A stretch of DNA of 9,995 bases. It comes from CAIKBL01 sp043734785. Its GTDB lineage: Bacteria > Pseudomonadota > Gammaproteobacteria > Ga0077536. The stretch lies in assembly GCA_043734785.1 (NCBI GenBank), contig JAYTEX010000205.1, positions 1 to 9,995 on the forward strand. Reading direction: 5' to 3'. Positions 4,303-9,995 of this stretch are shown here, in pieces (position 1 is the first letter of the stretch; every line of letters starts with the position of its first letter). The position numbers and the translations under genes were made by a program. The notes under the pieces are model-generated. The model did no database searches. It was not told where the DNA came from and saw only the letters and a program-made list of their open reading frames with translations.

Positions 4303-5745
4303 ATGAACGCTATTCTCAAATCCGATATCGACCACGCGGTGGCCGATCTGTCCCTTGCCGCATGGGGCCGCAAGGAAATCAAGATCGCTGAGACCGAAAT
4401 GCCCGGCCTGATGGCGATCCGCCACGAGTTCGCTGAGCGCCAGCCGCTCAAGGGGGCACGCATCACGGGCAGCATCCATATGACGATCCAGACCGCTGTG
4501 CTGGTGGAAACGCTGCAGGCACTGGGCGCTACAGTGCGCTGGGCCTCGTGCAATATCTTTTCCACACAGGACCATGCGGCCGCCGCGCTGGCGGTCGTTG
4601 GCACCCCGGTCTTCGCCTACAAGGGTGAGACGCTGACTGATTACTGGAACTATACCCACAGCATCTTCGAGTTCGGCGCCAAAGGCGCGCCAGGCGAAGG
4701 TCCTAATATGATTCTGGACGACGGTGGCGACGCGACCTTGCTGATGCACCTGGGCAAGCGAGCTGAGACGGACGCCTCGGTCTTGGCCAATCCGACCAGT
4801 GAAGAAGAAACCTGCCTGTACGCTGCCATCAAGGCCAAGCTCGCGCTCGACTCGACCTGGTACAGCCGCAAGGGCGCGCAGATCCTCGGCGTGACCGAAG
4901 AGACGACGACCGGCGTGCACCGCTTGAAGGAAATGAGCGCCGCAGGCACGCTGATGTTCCGCGCGATCAATGTCAACGATAGCGTCACCAAGAGCAAGTT
5001 CGATAACCTGTACGGTTGCCGCGAGTCGCTGGTCGATTCCATCAAACGCGCCACCGATGTGATGATCGCCGGTAAGGTCGCCGTGGTCGCCGGTTATGGT
5101 GACGTGGGCAAGGGATCGGCGCAGGCGCTGCGAGCCTTGAGCGCGCAAGTGTGGGTCACCGAGATCGATCCCATCAACGCGCTGCAGGCCGCGATGGAAG
5201 GCTACAAGGTCGTGACGATGGAATACGCCGCGGACAAAGCGGATATCTTCGTCACCGCCACCGGCAACAAGCGTGTCATCACCCACGATCACATGATCGC
5301 GATGAAGGATGAAGCGATCGTTTGCAACATCGGCCACTTCGACAACGAGATTGACATCGCGGCGCTCGAGAAATACGAATGGGACGAGATCAAGCCGCAG
5401 GTCGATCACATTAAGTTCCCCTCGCTGCAGGGCAAGCCCGCCAAGAAGATCATCATGCTGGCCAAGGGTCGCCTGGTGAATCTGGGCTGCGCCACCGGCC
5501 ACCCGAGTTTCGTGATGTCGTCGAGCTTCGCCAACCAGACCATTGCGCAGATAGAACTGTTCACGCAACCCGAGAAGTACGTGGTGGGTCAGGTGTATGT
5601 GCTGCCTAAGCATCTGGATGAAAAAGTGGCGCGATTGCACCTGCACAAGGTCGGCGCAATGTTGACCGAACTCAGCGATGAGCAGGCGGCCTACATCGGC
5701 GTCTCCAAGGCTGGCCCGTATAAGCCAGATACCTACCGGTATTGA
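4303..5745 (+). CDS. ahcY: Adenosylhomocysteinase (SAH hydrolase)
   Basis: A 480-residue cytoplasmic enzyme that reversibly hydrolyses SAH to adenosine and homocysteine, relieving product inhibition of methyltransferases and feeding the methionine cycle. Key residues are in place: His59 in GSIHM, ASCN (81-84), LDDGGD (138-143), EETTTG (199-204), Lys230 and Asp234 in TKSKFDNLYG, the NAD-binding loop GYGDVGKG (264-271), His345 in CNIGHFD, His400 in TGHPSF, and the conserved C-terminus KAGPYKPDTYRY that reaches into the neighbouring subunit. An insertion of about 40 residues (roughly 150-195) distinguishes this bacterial type from the shorter animal enzyme. The ATG at 4303 has GGAG nine bases upstream; an in-frame GTG at 4270 would add an unconserved extension. 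The gene follows an SAH riboswitch and ends in a strong hairpin, so it appears to be a monocistronic, SAH-induced unit. Confidence 0.97.
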   Translation: MNAILKSDIDHAVADLSLAAWGRKEIKIAETEMPGLMAIRHEFAERQPLKGARITGSIHMTIQTAVLVETLQALGATVRWASCNIFSTQDHAAAALAVVGTPVFAYKGETLTDYWNYTHSIFEFGAKGAPGEGPNMILDDGGDATLLMHLGKRAETDASVLANPTSEEETCLYAAIKAKLALDSTWYSRKGAQILGVTEETTTGVHRLKEMSAAGTLMFRAINVNDSVTKSKFDNLYGCRESLVDSIKRATDVMIAGKVAVVAGYGDVGKGSAQALRALSAQVWVTEIDPINALQAAMEGYKVVTMEYAADKADIFVTATGNKRVITHDHMIAMKDEAIVCNIGHFDNEIDIAALEKYEWDEIKPQVDHIKFPSLQGKPAKKIIMLAKGRLVNLGCATGHPSFVMSSSFANQTIAQIELFTQPEKYVVGQVYVLPKHLDEKVARLHLHKVGAMLTELSDEQAAYIGVSKAGPYKPDTYRY

Positions 5746-5772
5746 GCGCGCTGATCCGGCCTTAACTTGCGG

Positions 5773-5801
5773 GCCATTCCTGCCGATAAGGCTGGAATGG
5801 C
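5773..5801 (+). terminator. Hairpin after ahcY, likely terminator
   Basis: Twelve-base arms, GCCATTCCTGCC at 5773-5784 and GGCTGGAATGGC at 5790-5801, pair at all but one position (T opposite T) around the loop GATAA. It begins 28 bases after the ahcY stop. No T-run follows, so it may act as a 3' stabiliser or a weak terminator. The loop and right arm are part of the tandem duplication annotated next. Confidence 0.55.
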
Positions 5802-5830
5802 AATGTTGATAAGGCTGGAATGGCAATGTT
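5785..5830. repeat. Perfect tandem duplication, 2 x 23 bp
   Basis: Positions 5785-5807 and 5808-5830 are identical 23-base units, beginning GATAAGGCTGG and ending GCAATGTT. Each unit carries the loop and 3' arm of the ahcY hairpin, so the 5' arm at 5773-5784 can pair with either copy (5790-5801 or 5813-5824). The second copy ends 24 bases before the PilZ-protein start codon. Confidence 0.9.
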
Positions 5831-5854
5831 ATCGTCAGTCACGTGGGGTTGCTC

Positions 5855-6946
5855 ATGAGTGCCGTCGCGCAAAATGAGCGGCCACCCGCATCCCGCGAAC
5901 AGATCCCGCAACGGCACGCTGTATCCGTACAAGCGATGGTGTCGGGGCTCGGTGCATCGCCCATTCCGTTGGTCATTCGCGATATCTCCCGGCGCGGGAT
6001 GTACCTGGTGTTCGATGACCACGCCGCAGCAATCGACGAACGGTGGCTCACGCCCGGTGCCGCCCTCACGATCGACTTCACGGCCACGCTGAACGGACAG
6101 CGCCTGCGCTTATCGGTTCAGGCCCAGATACGCCGCCGCGACCAAGGGGGTCTCGGGGTCCGCCTGAGCCAAGCGGACGAGCCGACCCTTGCCGCGTTGC
6201 GCAGCCTCGTGACGGAGGCCATGGCGATCCGGGACACGCCGCGCGTGCAGACCCCGCAGTCCGCAGAGCCGGCCAGCAAAGCGGAGCAGACGGTCGCACA
6301 GATCGAGGCCTTGCTGCAGCAATATGTGCCGGCCGTGCTTGATGCTTACTTGAACGGCGTGGCTTTGAGTCTCGTGAGTGCGAAGTACAGCACCACCGTG
6401 GTGGCCGAGCAACGCAGATATCTCAACCTGCTGGCGATGTTCGAGAAATCACAAGCACGCATTCAACACACCGCGGGCGCACTGCTCATGGCTGAATTCG
6501 GCGCCTATATTCGCAGCGATACAATCGACGCCGGTCACCACTCTGGCCACCATTACGCGGGTGGCCTTTCGCTGGTCGATTCCTTGGAGTTGCGCGCCTC
6601 GCTTGCGATCACCGAAGCGGTCGATCGGATCGGCGCGCTGCTGATGGGCCCCTGGGAGGAACTTGCGCAACGCATGGCGCAGCTATCCTCGCGCGCGCTG
6701 AAGGACAATCCGCTGCACCCGGGTGCGATCTGCTTCCGGCTTCGCAACGCGATCTTCGACGATCCGGCACTTGGGGCGCTGCGCCAGATCGATCTCACTG
6801 CGGGTTTCACGCCGGCGTTCGCCGAGCACATGGAAACCCTGTTTCGCGCCATGAATACGACACTCGAGCGCTGCGGGCTACACGCGACGCCGTCAAAAGG
6901 GGTGACGGTCCCGAAGGATGCAAGCACTCTGAAGCTGCAGGACTGA
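5855..6946 (+). CDS. PilZ-domain protein with DUF1631-like C-terminal region
   Basis: A 363-residue soluble protein. Residues about 18-125 read as a PilZ domain, the usual bacterial c-di-GMP receptor fold: D43-I-S45-R-R-G48 is a perfect DxSxxG motif and GLGVRL (99-104) is the typical closing strand. The partner RxxxR motif is not intact: Arg14 and Arg20 are present but not in that spacing, so nucleotide binding is uncertain. After a polar linker (126-145) comes a helical region (146-345) resembling DUF1631, with LSLVDSLELRASLAITEAVDRI (about 238-259), DNPLHPGAICFRLRNAI (284-300) and a final helix with a Met-Asn-Thr-Thr-Leu-Glu core. A His-rich stretch, GHHSGHH, lies at 227-233. The ATG at 5855 is preferred over a GTG at 5843 because GGGG precedes it at suitable spacing. 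It converges on cusA; a role in motility or adhesion control is only a guess from the domain. Confidence 0.75.
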   Translation: MSAVAQNERPPASREQIPQRHAVSVQAMVSGLGASPIPLVIRDISRRGMYLVFDDHAAAIDERWLTPGAALTIDFTATLNGQRLRLSVQAQIRRRDQGGLGVRLSQADEPTLAALRSLVTEAMAIRDTPRVQTPQSAEPASKAEQTVAQIEALLQQYVPAVLDAYLNGVALSLVSAKYSTTVVAEQRRYLNLLAMFEKSQARIQHTAGALLMAEFGAYIRSDTIDAGHHSGHHYAGGLSLVDSLELRASLAITEAVDRIGALLMGPWEELAQRMAQLSSRALKDNPLHPGAICFRLRNAIFDDPALGALRQIDLTAGFTPAFAEHMETLFRAMNTTLERCGLHATPSKGVTVPKDASTLKLQD

Positions 6947-6959
6947 TCGGTTGTCCAAG

Positions 6960-9900
6960 TCAGCACGAGGCGCGAGGCGCCGGCGCGATCATTGGCGCGC
7001 TCGCCCGCGCTTTGGATCGTCGCAATAGGAGATAGACCGCCGGGACTACAAACATCGACAGCAGCGGCGCGGTGATCATTCCCCCGACCATGGGTGCGGC
7101 GATTCGTTGCATGACTTCCGAACCGGTGCCGGAGCCAACCATAATCGGCAACAGGCCGGCGATGATCACCGCTACCGTCATCGCTTTCGGCCGCACGCGC
7201 AACACCGCCCCCTCGCGAATGGCCTCCAGGAGATCCGCTTCAGTGGTTTTACCCAGGGCGAGACGCGCCTCCCACGCCTGTTTCAAGTACAACACCATGA
7301 TCACGCCGAACTCGGCGGCGACCCCGGCCAGCGCGATGAAGCCGACTGCGGTCGCAATCGAGAGGTTGTGACCTAGGAACCAGAGCAGCCAAAACCCGCC
7401 AACCAGGGCGAAGGGCAAGGTCGCCATGATCAGCAGCGCCTCGCCGACGCGACGGAACGTCAAATACAGCAGCACGAAGATGATCATCAAGGTCGCCGGC
7501 ACCACCATTTTGAGTTTCGCGGTGGCGCGTTCAAGGAACTCGAATTGGCCCGACCAGGAGATGGAATAGCCGGCCGGCAGCGTGACCTCTTTCGCCACTG
7601 CCTGCTGCATATCGTGTACTGCAGAACGGAGATCGCGGCCACGAATGTCAACATACACCCAGCCCGACAACCGCGAGTTTTCGCTGCGGAGCATCGGCGG
7701 ACCATCGGTGATGCTGATCCTCGCCACGTCACCGAGGCGGATCTGGGCACCTCGCGCAGTGAGCACGGAAAGGTTGCGCAGTTTCTCGACGGAATCGCGC
7801 ACTTCTCGCGGGTAGCGGACGTTGATGGGAAAGCGCTGCAAGCCTTCGACGGTTTCGCTGATGTTCTCGCCGCCGATAGCGACCGCGACGATGGTCTGTA
7901 CATCGGCAATATTGAGTCCGTAGCGTCCGGCAATGACGCGATCGATCTTGATATCGATATAGCGGCCGCCAGCCAGGCGCTCGGCCAGCGCGGAAGTCAC
8001 GCCCGGAACCTGCTTCACGATCCGTTCCACTGCGGCAGTGATCTTATCGATTTCCTGCAGGCTAGCCCCGCCGACTTTCACCCCCACTGGGCTTTTGATG
8101 CCGGTCGCGATCATGTCGATCCGGTTGCGGATCGGGGGGATCCAGAGGTTCGACAAGCCAGGGATTCTGACGATGCGGTCCAGCTCTTCGACCAGTTTGT
8201 CCGGAGTCATCCCCGTGCGCCATTGGTCGCGTGGTTTGAACTGGATCGCGGTTTCAAACATTTCCAGCGGCGCCGGATCGGTGGCGGTCTCGGCCCGGCC
8301 CGCCTTGCCAAAGACGCTTTTCACTTCCGGCACGGTCTTGATCAAGCGGTCAGTTTGCTGCAATAGCGCCGCTACTTTGCCGGCAGAAATGCCGGGCAGC
8401 GCGGAGGGCATGTAGAGCAGATCGCCCTCATCGAGCGGCGGCATGAATTCACCTCCCAATTGACTGGCAGGCCAGAGCGTGACCACGGCGATCAATGTTG
8501 CCACCGCGAGCGTGATCTTTGGCGCCCTCAGCACACCCTCGAGCAACGGCCGGTAGAGCGCGATCAGCGCGCGGTTGAGAGGATTGTTCTGCTCGGCGGG
8601 GATCTTGCCGCGAATCAAATAGCCCATCAGTACCGGGATCAAGGTCACGGCGAGGATTGCCGCCGCGGCCATGGCATAAGTCTTGGTGAAGGCCAGTGGC
8701 GAGAACAAACGGCCTTCCTGTGCCTCCAAGGTGAACACCGGAATGAACGACAGCACGATGATCAACAAGGAGAAGAAGAGTGCCGGTCCAACTTCGACCG
8801 CCGCATCGCCGATCACCTGCCAGCGCGCCTCGCCCACGAGTGCCATGCCCGGATGTGTGCGGTGCCAAGCTTCGAGCTTTTTGTGGGCGTTTTCGATCAT
8901 GACCACGGCCGCATCGACCATCGCACCGACCGCGATGGCGATTCCGCCCAACGACATAATGTTGGCGTTCACGCCCTGGTGTTGCATCACAATAAACGCC
9001 ATCAACACCCCCAGCGGCAGCGACACGATCGCGACGAAGGCCGAACGCAAGTGAAACAAAAAGAGCGCACACACGACCGCGACGACGATGAATTCCTCGA
9101 TCAATTTTTCTTGCAGGTTCTTGACCGCCCGCTTGATCAGATCGGAGCGGTCGTAAGTCGTCACGATTTCGACGCCGGGAGGGAGGCTGGGCTTGAGCTG
9201 CTCGAGTTTCAGTTTCACCGCTTCGATGGTCGCGAGCGCGTTCTTCCCCGAACGCATCACGATAATCCCGCCGGCGACCTCGCCTTCGCCATTGAGTTCG
9301 GCGATGCCGCGCCGCGGTTCAGGTCCGACCTGCACGCGCGCGACATCGCCAAGGCGCACCGTCACGCCGGCTTCGGTGGTCAGCAGCGGAATTTGGTGAA
9401 AATCCTCTAGCGATTGCAAGTAGCCGGCAGCACGGACGATGTACTCGGCCTCGCCAAGTTCCAGCACCGATCCACCGGTCTCCTGATTAGCGCGACGTAC
9501 CGCATCGATGACGGTGCCGAGGGGAATGGCGTAAGCGCGCAGCCTGTCCGGGTCGAGGACAATTTGATATTGACGCACCATGCCCCCGACCGACGCCACC
9601 TCGGATACGTTCGGCACGGTTTTCAATTCATACTTGAGAAACCAGTCCTGAAGGGCGCGCAACTGCGAGAGGTCGAGTTTGCCGGTTCTATCCGTCAGCG
9701 CATACTCGTAGACCCAGCCCACCCCTGTCGCATCCGGACCTAACGACGCCTTGGCCTGTGGCGGGAGCCGCGACTGTACCTGATTAAGGTATTCAAGGAC
9801 CCGCGAACGCGCCCAGTAAGGGTCGGTGCCGTCCTCGAAGATCACATAAACGAAAGAATCGCCGAAGAATGAAAATCCGCGCACCGTCTTCGCGCCAGGC

Positions 9901-9995
9901 ACCGACAGCATCGCCGTGGTAAGCGGATAGGTGACTTGGTTCTCGACGATCTGGGGCGCCTGCCCAGGAAAGGTCGTGCGGATGATGACCTGCAC
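6960..9995 (-). CDS. cusA: CusA-type Cu(I)/Ag(I) efflux pump, RND family (N-terminus beyond the window)
   Basis: 1011 residues of a heavy-metal RND transporter. The first codon in the window is an internal valine (VQVIIRTTFPGQAP), about 44 residues into the protein by comparison with E. coli CusA, recalled as 1047 residues. The pump sits in the inner membrane and, with a CusB-type fusion protein and a CusC-type channel, exports monovalent copper and silver. Two halves each carry periplasmic pore loops and membrane helices (for example about 300-338, 346-369, 403-458, 831-905 and 938-990). The three substrate-binding methionines of CusA (573, 623, 672) correspond to Met529, Met579 and Met628, and proton-relay residues to Asp361, Glu895 and Lys937. 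This points to Cu/Ag rather than the Zn/Co/Cd substrates of CzcA. No downstream cus gene follows on this strand; the stop is 13 bases from the convergent PilZ gene. Confidence 0.93.
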   Translation of the reverse strand: MQVIIRTTFPGQAPQIVENQVTYPLTTAMLSVPGAKTVRGFSFFGDSFVYVIFEDGTDPYWARSRVLEYLNQVQSRLPPQAKASLGPDATGVGWVYEYALTDRTGKLDLSQLRALQDWFLKYELKTVPNVSEVASVGGMVRQYQIVLDPDRLRAYAIPLGTVIDAVRRANQETGGSVLELGEAEYIVRAAGYLQSLEDFHQIPLLTTEAGVTVRLGDVARVQVGPEPRRGIAELNGEGEVAGGIIVMRSGKNALATIEAVKLKLEQLKPSLPPGVEIVTTYDRSDLIKRAVKNLQEKLIEEFIVVAVVCALFLFHLRSAFVAIVSLPLGVLMAFIVMQHQGVNANIMSLGGIAIAVGAMVDAAVVMIENAHKKLEAWHRTHPGMALVGEARWQVIGDAAVEVGPALFFSLLIIVLSFIPVFTLEAQEGRLFSPLAFTKTYAMAAAAILAVTLIPVLMGYLIRGKIPAEQNNPLNRALIALYRPLLEGVLRAPKITLAVATLIAVVTLWPASQLGGEFMPPLDEGDLLYMPSALPGISAGKVAALLQQTDRLIKTVPEVKSVFGKAGRAETATDPAPLEMFETAIQFKPRDQWRTGMTPDKLVEELDRIVRIPGLSNLWIPPIRNRIDMIATGIKSPVGVKVGGASLQEIDKITAAVERIVKQVPGVTSALAERLAGGRYIDIKIDRVIAGRYGLNIADVQTIVAVAIGGENISETVEGLQRFPINVRYPREVRDSVEKLRNLSVLTARGAQIRLGDVARISITDGPPMLRSENSRLSGWVYVDIRGRDLRSAVHDMQQAVAKEVTLPAGYSISWSGQFEFLERATAKLKMVVPATLMIIFVLLYLTFRRVGEALLIMATLPFALVGGFWLLWFLGHNLSIATAVGFIALAGVAAEFGVIMVLYLKQAWEARLALGKTTEADLLEAIREGAVLRVRPKAMTVAVIIAGLLPIMVGSGTGSEVMQRIAAPMVGGMITAPLLSMFVVPAVYLLLRRSKARASAPMIAPAPRASC

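Noticed and set aside
4249..5826. A 525-codon open frame on the minus strand opposite ahcY
   Set aside because: It lies antisense to a fully conserved enzyme gene. Its product is rich in His, Arg, Gln and Asp without domain features, which is typical of the frame opposite a GC-rich gene; no credible start or ribosome binding site.
8460..9410. A 316-codon plus-strand frame opposite cusA, with other antisense frames at 7545-8366 and 7072-7371
   Set aside because: All lie across a conserved RND pump. The products are low-complexity (Asp/His/Arg-rich) and have no recognisable motif.
9993..9995. GTG at the right edge as the start of cusA
   Set aside because: It encodes the internal valine of a conserved VQVII segment; about 44 residues including the first membrane helix are missing, so the gene continues outside the window.
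1..9995. Mobile elements, integrase or att sites, CRISPR arrays, toxin-antitoxin pairs, tRNA or rRNA genes
   Set aside because: I looked on both strands and found no transposase or recombinase motifs, no regularly spaced repeats beyond the 23-bp duplication and short 7-mers, and no tRNA-like cloverleaf.

Overview
The window is about 10 kb of moderately GC-rich chromosomal DNA, most likely from a betaproteobacterium or a close gammaproteobacterial relative. ArgD and AhcY read like betaproteobacterial housekeeping enzymes, and ahcY sits behind an S-adenosylhomocysteine (SAH) riboswitch, a class common in Beta- and Gammaproteobacteria. I see no phage genes, transposases, CRISPR arrays, tRNAs or rRNAs.

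Layout. Positions 1-2676 hold a cluster of small envelope genes: the first codons of an exported protein (minus), a four-helix membrane protein (minus), a small exported two-cysteine protein (minus), then divergently a UreI/AmiS-type urea/amide channel (plus) and a DUF4124 periplasmic protein (plus) three bases behind it. A lipoprotein (minus) faces the DUF4124 gene and is a recognisable paralogue of the two-cysteine protein. Positions 2836-5745 carry core metabolism: argD (arginine biosynthesis) with its own sigma70-like promoter, then a promoter, an SAH riboswitch and ahcY (SAH hydrolase of the methyl cycle), followed by a strong hairpin whose 3' half has been tandemly duplicated. Positions 5855-6946 encode a PilZ-domain protein with a DUF1631-like C-terminal region. 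It converges, with 13 bases to spare, on a large cusA-type Cu(I)/Ag(I) RND efflux pump gene on the minus strand that runs off the right edge.

How the genes relate. The ahcY unit is self-contained: promoter, riboswitch and enzyme fit a feedback loop in which SAH raises expression of the enzyme that removes it. ArgD is a separate biosynthetic unit. CusA would normally act with an outer-membrane channel and a membrane-fusion protein, which must lie beyond the right edge. The left cluster has no known joint function. Its combination of a urea/amide-type channel without a visible urease or amidase, two paralogous two-cysteine envelope proteins and a cysteine-patterned DUF4124 protein is the least explained part of the window. 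I do not see a clearly new defence or biosynthetic system.
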